Assembly (NCBI GenBank): GCA_021443945.1
Contig: JABUSF010000006.1
Coordinates: forward strand, 82,259 to 93,414
Direction: 5' to 3'
Length of the DNA: 11,156 bases
From: Ileibacterium sp.
GTDB taxonomy: Bacteria > Bacillota_I > Bacilli_A > Erysipelotrichales > Erysipelotrichaceae
The position numbers and the translations under genes were made by a program. Within the stretch, counting starts at the first letter, position 1. Every line of letters starts with the position of its first letter. Under the pieces are notes generated by a model. The model saw only the letters and a program-made list of their open reading frames with translations. It was not told the DNA's origin and ran no database searches. Of the stretch, positions 1 through 7,813 are shown piece after piece.

Positions 1-192
1 ATGATCCACCAGAAACCAGAGCAGATCTCCCTCTGAGATGCTGCCGATGTATTGGCCGGTCTGATCCAGCACCGGTACCGTGGTGAAGCCGTGGGCTTTC
101 ATCATGGCCATGCCTTCCCGCAGTGTTAAATTGTCGTATAAAAATTTGATGTTGTTTTTCAGTGTTGTAAAAAAGAAAATGTTTTCTGTCAT
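1..192 (-). CDS. CBS-domain protein, N-terminal part (runs off left edge)
   Basis: The minus strand encodes 64 residues from an ATG at 192-190 with no stop before the window edge. A strong Shine-Dalgarno (AAGGAGG read on the minus strand, about 198-204) lies 5 nt upstream, which fixes the start. The peptide begins MTENIFFFTTLKNNIKFLYD. It continues with the typical CBS pattern: a 'tlreGMAMMKAHGFTTVPVLD' type stretch at about residues 24-43, then a glycine turn and 'GSISEGDLLW' at about 52-61. CBS domains usually occur in pairs that bind adenine nucleotides or c-di-AMP, and small stand-alone Firmicutes proteins of this kind are about 140 residues. The second CBS domain would lie outside the window. 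Any specific ligand or partner is unknown. The gene is divergent from the pyr operon, so the two may share control elements, but nothing seen proves a functional link. Confidence 0.85.
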   Translation of the reverse strand, partial: MTENIFFFTTLKNNIKFLYDNLTLREGMAMMKAHGFTTVPVLDQTGQYIGSISEGDLLWFLVDH

Positions 193-230
193 TTTTGCCT
201 CCTTCTTCGGGGGAAAGATACGCATAGTCT

Positions 231-320
231 ATCAGGCGATTGCATGGGAATTGCCAAAGGAATGTGGGAAAGCCTGATGAGCTCTTCAAGGCTTCGAAAA
301 GCGAAGGGCGCAAGGGCTCA
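231..320 (-). other. two abutting inverted repeats, candidate structured leader of the CBS gene
   Basis: Two inverted repeats sit back to back. The first pairs ATCAGGC (231-237) with GCCTGAT (272-278) across a 34-nt interval. The second pairs 278-286 (TGAGCTCTT) with 312-320 (AAGGGCTCA), 9 bp with one G-T/G-U position, and encloses a smaller stem CTTCG (292-296)/CGAAG (302-306). No T-run follows on either strand, so this is not a normal intrinsic terminator. The region lies upstream of the pyr promoter, so it would be in RNA only if the CBS gene is transcribed from beyond 320. In that case both stems would be in its 5' leader, about 40 nt before the ribosome binding site. I do not recognise a known riboswitch core here. 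Confidence 0.45.
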
Positions 321-345
321 AATGCCGGATTAAAAGAAAATGTCG

Positions 346-376
346 AATATATGAAAATCACTGGAAACAGATACAA
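346..376 (-). promoter_or_regulatory. weak candidate promoter for the CBS gene
   Basis: Read on the minus strand, TTGTAT (376-371) is followed 18-19 nt later by ATATAT/TATATT (352-346). The spacing is long and the -35 box is imperfect, so this is only a candidate. If used, it would start transcription near 340 and give a leader of nearly 150 nt containing the inverted repeats at 231-320. Confidence 0.2.
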
Positions 377-406
377 GATCTCTAGTGGTCCTGTTCATTT
401 TGTATC
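370..406. repeat. 7-bp inverted repeat in the divergent intergenic region
   Basis: GATACAA (370-376) is perfectly complementary to TTGTATC (400-406), with 23 nt between. The left arm overlaps the weak minus-strand -35 candidate. It could be a protein-binding site or a chance palindrome. Nothing else in this stretch looks coding. Confidence 0.3.
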
Positions 407-441
407 CGTGGGAGTAGGTTTGCAGTCTGCTGCGAAAACCA

Positions 442-465
442 ATTGTTTCAGATGAAAAAAACAAT
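442..465. promoter_or_regulatory. operator-like inverted repeat against the pyr -35 box
   Basis: ATTGTTT (442-448) and AAACAAT (459-465) form a perfect 7-bp inverted repeat with a 10-nt centre. The centre-to-centre distance of the arms is 17 bp, somewhat over one and a half helical turns. It ends one base before the -35 hexamer of the pyr promoter (467). Its position suits binding by a dimeric regulator, either an activator or one touching the polymerase site. The A/T-rich composition means chance is not excluded, and no regulator can be named from the sequence. Confidence 0.35.
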
Positions 466-466
466 C

Positions 467-494
467 TTGAAATTCGAAAGCCCCTTGATATAAT
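467..494 (+). promoter_or_regulatory. pyr operon sigma-A promoter with extended -10
   Basis: The -35 box TTGAAA (467-472) and a perfect -10 TATAAT (489-494) are 16 bp apart. TGA immediately before the -10 (486-488) matches the TGn extended -10 motif, so the promoter should be strong without help. Transcription should start near 500-502, giving a leader of about 40 nt to the pyrB start at 540. The leader has no terminator or PyrR-like anti-antiterminator. Only a 4-bp pairing, CGAG (508-511) with CTCG (536-539), encloses the pyrB Shine-Dalgarno. Confidence 0.8.
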
Positions 495-539
495 GGGACA
501 GATAAAACGAGCAGACCGCTTGCCCTTTGGAGGAACTCG

Positions 540-1487
540 ATGAACAGACATTCTCTTTTGACGATGAAAGATTTGAGTACGGATGACATCCTTGACATTC
601 TCAACGATGCTAGGGCTTTTCATATTTCAACGAAAGATTGGCAATTGCCAGTGCGCAAGGCACTGGTTGCTAATCTTTTTTTTGAACCATCAACTCGAAC
701 ACATTTCTCATTTCTGAGTGCAGAACACCAGATCGGCATTAAACCGGTGGACTTTCACCCCCAGGAATCCAGTCTGACAAAAGGCGAATCCCTGTATGAC
801 ACAGTGAAAACATTTGAATCCATTGGATACGATGCGGTGGTGATCCGCCATCCTCAGGATGAATATTTTAAAGAACTGGAAGGAGTCAGCATTCCTATCA
901 TTAACGCAGGGGACGGAAAGGGGAACCACCCCACCCAGTGCCTGCTGGATTTGCTGACGATTTACAACGAATACGGCCGCTTTGAAGGCATTAATGTGCT
1001 GATCTGCGGTGACATTGCTCACTCCCGTGTGGCCGCTTCCAATAAGGAAGCTCTTGAAAAGCTGGGAGCCAGCCTGCGATTTGCCGGGCCGAAAGAATGG
1101 GAAAGGGACGGATTTGAATTCAGTGATCTGGACGAATCCATCGCCTGGGCAGATGTGGTGATGCTGCTGCGCATTCAAAAGGAAAGAGGAGCTTCTCTGG
1201 CCGATATGACGGACGAGGAGTATCTGGAAACGTACGGACTGAACAAAACACGGTATGCATCCATGAAGCCGAATGCCATTATCATGCATCCGGCACCTGT
1301 CAACCGGGGTGTGGAAATCGACCCGGATCTGGTGGAATGCGAAAAAAGCCGGATTTTTGAGCAAATGGCCAATGGAGTTCTGGTGCGCAAAGCCGTACTG
1401 AAACGGGCGTTTGGCCTGAAGCCGTTTGAAAAGATGACCCGACAGGAACCATTTGAAAAACTGAATCTGGAGAAAAACAAAGGATGA
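540..1487 (+). CDS. pyrB: aspartate carbamoyltransferase catalytic subunit
   Basis: This 315-residue protein condenses carbamoyl phosphate and L-aspartate to N-carbamoyl-aspartate, the first committed pyrimidine step. The carbamoyl-phosphate loop FFEPSTRTHFSF lies at 47-58, with S51, R53 and T54 in the expected places. The '80s loop' with S77/S78 and K81 is followed by GESLYDT. R103, H130 and Q133 (HPTQ) and R163 match known active-site positions, and HPAPVNRG at 250-257 is the Bacillus-type signature. Length and sequence match the stand-alone Bacillus-type enzyme, and no regulatory pyrI follows. The start is supported by GGAGG at 529-533, 6 nt upstream. The gene is first in the operon and its stop overlaps the pyrC start by 4 nt. 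The residue after STRT is His where Arg is commoner. I recall the same in some lactobacilli, so this is not a sign of inactivity. Confidence 0.96.
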   Translation: MNRHSLLTMKDLSTDDILDILNDARAFHISTKDWQLPVRKALVANLFFEPSTRTHFSFLSAEHQIGIKPVDFHPQESSLTKGESLYDTVKTFESIGYDAVVIRHPQDEYFKELEGVSIPIINAGDGKGNHPTQCLLDLLTIYNEYGRFEGINVLICGDIAHSRVAASNKEALEKLGASLRFAGPKEWERDGFEFSDLDESIAWADVVMLLRIQKERGASLADMTDEEYLETYGLNKTRYASMKPNAIIMHPAPVNRGVEIDPDLVECEKSRIFEQMANGVLVRKAVLKRAFGLKPFEKMTRQEPFEKLNLEKNKG

Positions 1488-2770
1488 AAACTTTAATAAA
1501 AAACGGAAATGTTCTTTACAACTCTCAGCTGCAGAAGCTGGATGTTCTGTTTGATGAAGAACAGATTCTTGAGGTGGGAGAAAACCTGGAGGACAAGGAG
1601 GCCGAAATCATTGACGCGTCCAATCTGGCTGTCCTCCCCGGGCTGGTGGACACCCATGTTCATTTAAGGGATCCCGGATATACAGCAAAGGAAACCATTG
1701 CCACCGGGACAAAAGCAGCCGCACACGGTGGATTTACCACTGTGTTTGCCATGCCCAATCTGAAGCCTTTCCCTTCCACACCGGAAGTCATGAAGGCGTA
1801 TCTGGAAAACATCAAAGCCAATGCGGTTGTGGATGTCTTTCCTTTTGGAACCATTACCGACAACGAGCAGGGAAAAGTGCCCACCGATTACGAAGCCCTC
1901 AAGGAACTGGGCATTGTCTGGTTCAGTGATGATGGTGTAGGTGTGGCCAGCGATGCAGTGATGGAAGAAGCCATGACAAAAGCAGCCCGGGCCGGGGTAC
2001 TCTTCTCCTGCCATACGGAAGATATGGACTACAGAAGACCGGGAGCCAGCGTTCACGACAGTGAAGCAGTGACTTCAAAAGGCTGGCTTGGCATTCCGTC
2101 TGCCTGTGAATATGCCCAGCTTCAAAGAGATTTGGAACTGGTTTTAAAAACCGGTGTGAAATATCATGCCGATCACATTTCCGCAAAGGAAAGTGTGGAG
2201 TCTCTGGCCAAAGCCAAAGCAGAAGGAGCGGATGTGAGCGCAGAAGTCACCGTGCACCATCTTCTGCTGGAAGACAAGGATGTGCAGGGACCAAATTGGA
2301 AAATGAATCCGCCCCTGCGCTCTCATGCCGACCGGATGGCTCTGATCGAAGGGCTGGAAAGCGGAGCACTGGATTTTATTGCCAATGACCATGCTCCCCA
2401 TACCGTACAGGAAAAGGCTCGTCCAATGGACAAAGCGCCCTTTGGAATTGTGTCTTTGGAAACAGCCTTCCCGCTGCTCTATACGGAATTTGTATGGCGC
2501 ACCAAGCGCTGGACTTTAAATCAGCTGGTGGAATGGATGAGCCTGAAGCCGGCTGTGCGCTTTGGGCTTAAGAAAACCGGCCGCATTGAGCCGGGGTTTA
2601 AATCCGATCTGTTTCTGGCGGACTTAAACACCCAGGCAGTCATTGATAAAACTGAATTTGAATCCATGGGCAAAAACACCCCTTTTGACGGGTGGGAAAG
2701 CCGATGTGTGATAAAGGAAACCTTCAAAAACGGCAAGTCCGTATGGAAGGAAGAAAGGAAACCAAAATGA
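1484..2770 (+). CDS. pyrC: dihydroorotase, class I
   Basis: This 428-residue metal-dependent amidohydrolase cyclises carbamoyl-aspartate to dihydroorotate. Zinc ligands are visible: H58 and H60 in DTHVHLRDPG, D150 in the FSDDGVGV segment, H177 in CHTEDMD, H231 and D302 in NDHAPH. As in the Bacillus class I enzymes, the aspartate in SDDG stands where other dihydroorotases use a carboxylated lysine. MPN (90-92) and NPPLR (275-279) fit the substrate site, and KAPFGIVSLETAFPLLYT follows the last ligand. The length equals the B. subtilis enzyme. ATG at 1484 overlaps the pyrB stop (ATGA), and GGAG at 1469-1472 is rather far upstream (11 nt), so translational coupling to pyrB is likely. The 3' end overlaps carA by 4 nt. 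Confidence 0.96.
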   Translation: MKTLIKNGNVLYNSQLQKLDVLFDEEQILEVGENLEDKEAEIIDASNLAVLPGLVDTHVHLRDPGYTAKETIATGTKAAAHGGFTTVFAMPNLKPFPSTPEVMKAYLENIKANAVVDVFPFGTITDNEQGKVPTDYEALKELGIVWFSDDGVGVASDAVMEEAMTKAARAGVLFSCHTEDMDYRRPGASVHDSEAVTSKGWLGIPSACEYAQLQRDLELVLKTGVKYHADHISAKESVESLAKAKAEGADVSAEVTVHHLLLEDKDVQGPNWKMNPPLRSHADRMALIEGLESGALDFIANDHAPHTVQEKARPMDKAPFGIVSLETAFPLLYTEFVWRTKRWTLNQLVEWMSLKPAVRFGLKKTGRIEPGFKSDLFLADLNTQAVIDKTEFESMGKNTPFDGWESRCVIKETFKNGKSVWKEERKPK

Positions 2771-3849
2771 ATCGTATTTTAGTGCTTGAAGACGGTTCTG
2801 TCTGGAAAGGAAAAGCGCTGGGCTCTTCTGACTACAAAGTCGGTGAGCTGGTGTTCAACACTTCCATGACAGGCTATCAGGAAATTCTGACAGACAACTC
2901 CTACTGCGGTCAGATCGTTATGATGACATATCCTCTGATCGGAAACTACGGAATCAACCGGGATGATTATGAAAGCATCACTCCGGAAGTGTTCGGGTTT
3001 GTGATGAAGGACTACTGCGAATTCCCTTCCAATTGGCGTGCTCAGGAAACTCTCGGCCACTTTTTGGAAGAGCAGGGCATTCCTGCGATTTATGATGTGG
3101 ATACCCGCGCATTAACCAGACGTTTAAGAGACAAAGGGGTCATGAAAGCGGTCATGGCCGATGCCGATGCCAATGTAGAAGAAGTGCTGGAAAATTTAAG
3201 AAATACCGATCTGATTACCGATCAGGTGGACCGCGTGTCTGTAGACCGCATTTACTCTGTTCCAAACCGGGGCATGAAAGTGGTTCTCATGGACTTTGGC
3301 GCCAAGCTTGGAATCGTCAGAGAACTTTCTGCAAGAGGGTGTGATGTCATCGTCGTGCCTTATGACACACCGGCTGAAACCATTCTCCGTTTTCACCCGG
3401 ACGGCGTGATGCTCACCAACGGTCCGGGCAACCCGGAAGACATTCCAACAGCGATTGAGACCATACGAAACCTGATGGGCAAAACTGTTATTTTCGGAAT
3501 CTGCCTTGGCCACCAGCTGATCTCTCTGGCCTGCGGAGCTAAAACCTACAAACTGAAATTTGGCCACCGAGGGGGAAACCACCCGGTTGTATGTCTGGAT
3601 GACGGTCATGTGGAAATCACCAGTCAGAATCACGGCTATGCCGTAGACATTGATTCTCTGGAAGGAACCGGCCTGGAAATGACCCATCAGGCGCTGAATG
3701 ACAAATCCTGCGAAGGGGTTCGTCATACCAGCCTGCCGGTGTTCTCTGTGCAGTTCCATCCGGAAGCCAATGCAGGTCCGGAAGATTCCAAAGACCTGTT
3801 TGATCAGTTCATTGATCTGATGAAATCTGAAAAGGAAAAAAAGAAGTAG
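2767..3849 (+). CDS. carA: carbamoyl-phosphate synthase small (glutaminase) subunit
   Basis: This 360-residue subunit hydrolyses glutamine and passes ammonia to CarB. The N-terminal domain carries the conserved FNTSMTGYQEILTD and YPLIGNYGIN blocks. The C-terminal class I amidotransferase domain has LTNGPGNP, the nucleophile elbow FGICLGHQ with catalytic C246, and QFHPEA with H331 and E333 completing the triad. I chose ATG 2767 (MNRILVLEDG) over an in-frame ATG at 2692 because the protein family begins here, AAAGGA lies 7 nt upstream, and the codon overlaps the pyrC stop as ATGA. Its place inside the pyr operon suggests a pyrimidine-dedicated synthase like B. subtilis PyrAA/PyrAB, though it may also serve arginine synthesis if no second copy exists. 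The lysine-rich tail (KSEKEKKK) is unremarkable. Confidence 0.95.
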   Translation: MNRILVLEDGSVWKGKALGSSDYKVGELVFNTSMTGYQEILTDNSYCGQIVMMTYPLIGNYGINRDDYESITPEVFGFVMKDYCEFPSNWRAQETLGHFLEEQGIPAIYDVDTRALTRRLRDKGVMKAVMADADANVEEVLENLRNTDLITDQVDRVSVDRIYSVPNRGMKVVLMDFGAKLGIVRELSARGCDVIVVPYDTPAETILRFHPDGVMLTNGPGNPEDIPTAIETIRNLMGKTVIFGICLGHQLISLACGAKTYKLKFGHRGGNHPVVCLDDGHVEITSQNHGYAVDIDSLEGTGLEMTHQALNDKSCEGVRHTSLPVFSVQFHPEANAGPEDSKDLFDQFIDLMKSEKEKKK

Positions 3850-3861
3850 AGGAGATCACGC

Positions 3862-6800
3862 ATGCCAAAACGGACAGATATTAAAAAAATTCTTGTAATT
3901 GGCTCCGGTCCAATCATCATCGGACAGGCAGCCGAATTTGACTACGCCGGCACTCAGGCCTGTCAGTCCCTGAGGGAAGAAGGGTACGAAGTGATTCTGA
4001 TCAACTCCAACCCAGCGACTATCATGACCGACTCTGTTGTAGCCGACCGCGTGTACATCGAACCATTGACACTCGACTTTGCAAAACGGGTTATTTATAA
4101 AGAACGCCCGGATGCGGTGCTTGGATCCCTGGGGGGACAGACAGGTCTGAACCTGGTTGTGGAACTGGCGGAAGACGGCATTCTGGATGAATTCGGCGTA
4201 GAAGTTCTGGGAACTCATCTCTCCGCCATCAATAAAGCGGAAGACCGGGAAATGTTCCGCGCGCTGATGAATGAGATCAAGGAGCCGGTTCCGGAATCCG
4301 ACATCGTTCACTCTGTGGAGGAAGCCGTAGAATTCTGCAGCCGCCACGGCTACCCGGTGGTTGTCCGCCCAGCTTACACCCTTGGAGGAACCGGGGGCGG
4401 ATTTGCGGACAATCAGGAAGAACTGGAAGCCATCTGTGATGCTGGTCTGAAAATCTCTCCGGTGCATCAGTGTCTGATTGAACAGTCCATTGCCGGATAC
4501 AAAGAAATCGAGTATGAAGTCATGCGCGACTCCCATAACAACGCCATTGTGGTCTGCAACATGGAAAATGTGGATCCAGTGGGCATTCATACCGGTGACT
4601 CCATTGTCGTCGCACCTGTACAGACCCTGACCGACCAGGAAAACCAGATGCTGCGCACGGCTTCTTTAAAGATTATCCGTGCTCTGGAAATCTGCGGGGG
4701 ATGCAACGTACAGCTCGCTCTCGATCCCAAGAGCTTCAAATACTATGTCATTGAGGTAAACCCCCGCGTATCCAGATCTTCCGCGCTGGCTTCCAAAGCC
4801 ACCGGATATCCGATTGCCCGCATTTCCGCCAAACTGGCTGTGGGGCTGACGCTGGATGAAATCCTCAACCCAATCACCAAGACAAGCTACGCCTGCTTTG
4901 AGCCTTCCATTGACTATGTGGTTTCCAAATTCCCTCGTTTCCCATTTGATAAATTTCCAAAAGGGGACCGTCGTCTGGGAACCCAGATGAAGGCCACTGG
5001 TGAAGTTATGTCCATTGGACGCACCTTCGGAGAATCCTTCCTGAAAGGTGTCCGTTCTCTGGAATCCAAAATTACCCATCTGTACAAGGAAGACATTGAC
5101 TACCTGTCCAGAGAGGAGCTGCTGGAAATCATCCGTCTGCAGACAGACGAAAGAATGTTTGCCATCGCCCAGTGGATTTTTGACGGCCACGACATTGAAA
5201 CGCTTATCGAAGAAACCAAAATTGATCCTTTGTTCCTGTACCACATTGACCGGATCATTCGTCTGGAAAAGCAGATGAAGGTATCCAAAGGGGACTTGGA
5301 ATTCCTGCTGGAACTGAAGAAAAACGGTTTCTCCGATTCCTATATTGGAAGAAGCTGGGATATGACGGAAAGGGAAATCTTCGAACTGCGCAAAGCCAAC
5401 GGCATCATGCCAGTCTATAAAATGGTTGATACCTGCGCCGGAGAATTTACATCCGCCACTCCTTACTATTACTCCACATACGAACAGGAAAACGAATCCA
5501 TTCCAAGCGACCGCAAAAAAATCATCGTTCTTGGAAGCGGACCCATCCGTATTGGACAGGGTGTGGAATTTGACTACGCCACCGTTCACTGCGTGGAAAC
5601 CTTAAGAAAACTCGGCTATGAAGCCATCATTATCAACAACAACCCGGAAACAGTTTCCACAGACTTCTCCATTTCTGACAAACTGTATTTCGAACCGCTG
5701 ACCACCGAGGATGTGATGAATGTCATCGAACTGGAAAAACCAGATGGTGTCATTGTGCAGTTCGGCGGACAGACCGCGATCAACCTGGCGGAATCTCTGG
5801 TAGAACAGGGAGTTAAAATTCTGGGAACTTCCCTGGAAAACATCGACCGTGCAGAAGACCGCCACGAATTCGAGGCCATGCTGCGCAGGCTGGACATTCC
5901 TCAGCCAAAAGGGGAAACAGCCGTTACGGTTGAAGAAGCCCTGGTGATTGCCAGAAAAATCGGTTATCCCGTGCTGGTTCGTCCATCCTACGTTCTGGGC
6001 GGACGGGCGATGGAAATCGTGCGAAATGACGATGAACTGAGCAAATACATGGCCACTGCTGTAAAGGAAATCAGCCACGATGCTCCGATCCTGGTCGACA
6101 AATACGTTGTAGGAAAAGAGCTGGAAATCGATGCCATCGCCGATGGAGAAAATGTGCTGATTCCAGGTGTCATGGAACACATCGAAAGAGCAGGGGTTCA
6201 CTCCGGAGACTCCATCTCCGTCTATCCGACACAAACCATTTCCCAGGAAGTGAAAGACACCATCATTGACTACGCTACAAGAATTGGAAAAGGCTTCAAC
6301 TTTGTGGGCCTGTACAACATCCAGTTCATCGTGGACAAGGATGACAAAGTCTACGTTCTGGAGGTTAACCCAAGATCCAGCCGTACCGTACCGTTCCTGA
6401 GCAAAATTACAGGTGTCCCCATGTCCTTTATTGCCACACGGGCTATTCTGGGAGAATCCATTGTGGATCAGGGTCTGACGCCAGGCTACGTGCCGGAAGA
6501 AGGCAACCGGGTGTTCATTAAAGTGCCGGTCTTCTCCTTTGCCAAACTGCGTGCGGTGGATACCGTACTCGGTCCGGAAATGAAATCCACCGGAGAAGCC
6601 ATGGGCAGTGACATCTCCCTGGAAAAAGCGCTGTTCAAAGCGCTGGTGGCTGCCGGATTCAACGTTCCGGTACACGGAAACGTTCTGCTGACCATTGCAG
6701 ATGCAGACAAGCCGGACATTCTGCCGCTTGCAAAACGCTTTGCGGAAATCGGTTATGGCATTTACGCCACCAAAGGAACAGCCAAGTTCCTTCGTGATAA

Positions 6801-7071
6801 CGGACTGTTTGTTCATGAAGCAGCCAAAATTGAGGAAGAAGGCGGAGACAACAACGTGGTGGATATGATCCGCGACGGCAAAGTCAACTTTGTGATCAAC
6901 ACCATGTCCCGCACCACCAAAAAGAATGAAGACGACGGATTCGTGATTCGAAGAGTCAGCGCGGAAAACAATATTTCCTGCATGACATCCCTGGATACAG
7001 CGGAAGCGCTGCTCAAAGTACTGGAATCCCTGTCTTTCAGTATGATTTCCATGAATGAAATGGGAAAATAA
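3862..7071 (+). CDS. carB: carbamoyl-phosphate synthase large subunit
   Basis: This 1069-residue, full-length protein makes carbamoyl phosphate from ammonia, bicarbonate and two ATP. Two homologous ATP-grasp halves are plain. The first opens with LVIGSGPIIIGQAAEFDYAG near residue 12. The second opens with IVLGSGPIRIGQGVEFDYA at about 555. A helical oligomerisation segment lies at about 400-550. VIEVNPRVSRSSALASK and VLEVNPRSSRTVPFLSK are the metal/ATP loops of each half. The last ~135 residues are the MGS-like allosteric domain, with YATKGTA (968-974) and VINTMSR (about 1011-1017), where nucleotides or PRPP usually act. The position matching E. coli T1017 is Met1015. GAGGAG just before the ATG (spacing 7) is an excellent ribosome site, and carA ends 12 nt upstream. 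CarA and CarB act as a complex with an ammonia tunnel. Confidence 0.97.
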   Translation: MPKRTDIKKILVIGSGPIIIGQAAEFDYAGTQACQSLREEGYEVILINSNPATIMTDSVVADRVYIEPLTLDFAKRVIYKERPDAVLGSLGGQTGLNLVVELAEDGILDEFGVEVLGTHLSAINKAEDREMFRALMNEIKEPVPESDIVHSVEEAVEFCSRHGYPVVVRPAYTLGGTGGGFADNQEELEAICDAGLKISPVHQCLIEQSIAGYKEIEYEVMRDSHNNAIVVCNMENVDPVGIHTGDSIVVAPVQTLTDQENQMLRTASLKIIRALEICGGCNVQLALDPKSFKYYVIEVNPRVSRSSALASKATGYPIARISAKLAVGLTLDEILNPITKTSYACFEPSIDYVVSKFPRFPFDKFPKGDRRLGTQMKATGEVMSIGRTFGESFLKGVRSLESKITHLYKEDIDYLSREELLEIIRLQTDERMFAIAQWIFDGHDIETLIEETKIDPLFLYHIDRIIRLEKQMKVSKGDLEFLLELKKNGFSDSYIGRSWDMTEREIFELRKANGIMPVYKMVDTCAGEFTSATPYYYSTYEQENESIPSDRKKIIVLGSGPIRIGQGVEFDYATVHCVETLRKLGYEAIIINNNPETVSTDFSISDKLYFEPLTTEDVMNVIELEKPDGVIVQFGGQTAINLAESLVEQGVKILGTSLENIDRAEDRHEFEAMLRRLDIPQPKGETAVTVEEALVIARKIGYPVLVRPSYVLGGRAMEIVRNDDELSKYMATAVKEISHDAPILVDKYVVGKELEIDAIADGENVLIPGVMEHIERAGVHSGDSISVYPTQTISQEVKDTIIDYATRIGKGFNFVGLYNIQFIVDKDDKVYVLEVNPRSSRTVPFLSKITGVPMSFIATRAILGESIVDQGLTPGYVPEEGNRVFIKVPVFSFAKLRAVDTVLGPEMKSTGEAMGSDISLEKALFKALVAAGFNVPVHGNVLLTIADADKPDILPLAKRFAEIGYGIYATKGTAKFLRDNGLFVHEAAKIEEEGGDNNVVDMIRDGKVNFVINTMSRTTKKNEDDGFVIRRVSAENNISCMTSLDTAEALLKVLESLSFSMISMNEMGK

Positions 7072-7075
7072 CCTC

Positions 7076-7813
7076 ATGAAAGAACAAAATGCAATAATCC
7101 TTTCCAACACTCTGATTGCCAGAGATGTCTGGAAAATGGAACTGAAAACTGAAATCGCAGATCTGGCCAGACCTGGCCAGTTTGTAGAGATCGCTGTTCC
7201 CGGATTTTTTCTGCGCCGACCCATCTCCGTGTCCGATACCGGAAAAGGAGTGCTGACCATCGTCTACAAAGTGATGGGAAACGGCACAGATGTGATGACG
7301 GGAATGCATCCTGGAGAAGAGCTGAATCTTCTTGGTCCGTTAGGTCAGGGATTTCCAGTTCTGGAAGACAAAGAAGCTGTCCTCCTTCTGGGAGGCGGAG
7401 TCGGCGTGCCTCCATTGCTGAAGACAGCAAAGGAATATCTGGCCAAAGGCAAAAAAGTGGATGTGGCGTTAGGCTTCAACAACGCTGCCGACGTCTTCTA
7501 CCTGGATGCTTTTGAGCAGCTTGGCATCGAACCAGCGGTTGCCACCATGGATGGATCGGCCGGTGTGAAAGGCACGGTCTTGGATGCCGTGGCCGCCAGA
7601 GGCATTGAAACAGCCTTTGTCATGGCCTGCGGTCCTCTGCCCATGCTCAAAGCCATCAATCAGAAATACACTGATGGGTATATTTCGCTGGAATCCCGGA
7701 TGGGATGCGGAATCGGCGTCTGCATGGGATGCATCGTTCACGATGCAAAAGGCACGGCTTTAAGAGTTTGCAAAAACGGTCCTGTATTCCCGATTGGAAG
7801 GGTGGTGTTCTAA
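7076..7813 (+). CDS. pyrK: dihydroorotate dehydrogenase B, electron-transfer (FAD/2Fe-2S) subunit
   Basis: This 245-residue partner of PyrD passes electrons from dihydroorotate to NAD+ through FAD and a [2Fe-2S] cluster. LRRPISVSD (46-54) is the FAD-binding RxxS motif of ferredoxin-reductase folds, GGGVGVPPL (106-114) is the NAD-binding loop, and the cluster ligands are C211, C216, C219 and C232 (C-x4-C-x2-C-x12-C). The start was set at ATG 7076, 4 nt after carB. An in-frame ATG at 7055 would overlap carB and add MKWENNL, with no better ribosome site. The Shine-Dalgarno (GGGA, 7062-7065) is weak, so coupling to carB translation is likely. The protein is slightly shorter than B. subtilis PyrK (256). 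The stop shares one base with the pyrD start (TAATG). Confidence 0.95.
   Translation: MKEQNAIILSNTLIARDVWKMELKTEIADLARPGQFVEIAVPGFFLRRPISVSDTGKGVLTIVYKVMGNGTDVMTGMHPGEELNLLGPLGQGFPVLEDKEAVLLLGGGVGVPPLLKTAKEYLAKGKKVDVALGFNNAADVFYLDAFEQLGIEPAVATMDGSAGVKGTVLDAVAARGIETAFVMACGPLPMLKAINQKYTDGYISLESRMGCGIGVCMGCIVHDAKGTALRVCKNGPVFPIGRVVF

Noticed and set aside
240..455. 71-codon plus-strand open frame in the intergenic region
   Set aside because: No Shine-Dalgarno at its first ATG or at the inner ATG (351), composition is not protein-like, and it runs through the inverted repeats and ends just before the pyr promoter.
678..713. His55 in place of the usual Arg after the STRT motif of PyrB
   Set aside because: Looked like a missing active-site residue, but the key S-T-R-T residues are intact and I recall His at this place in other Firmicutes PyrB proteins, so it is ordinary variation.
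5602..7260. Very long minus-strand open frame (552 codons) opposite carB
   Set aside because: It is antisense to a fully conserved CarB, lacks a recognisable domain or ribosome site, and is explained by codon bias of the sense gene. The same holds for the other long antisense frames opposite pyrB, carA, carB and pyrD.
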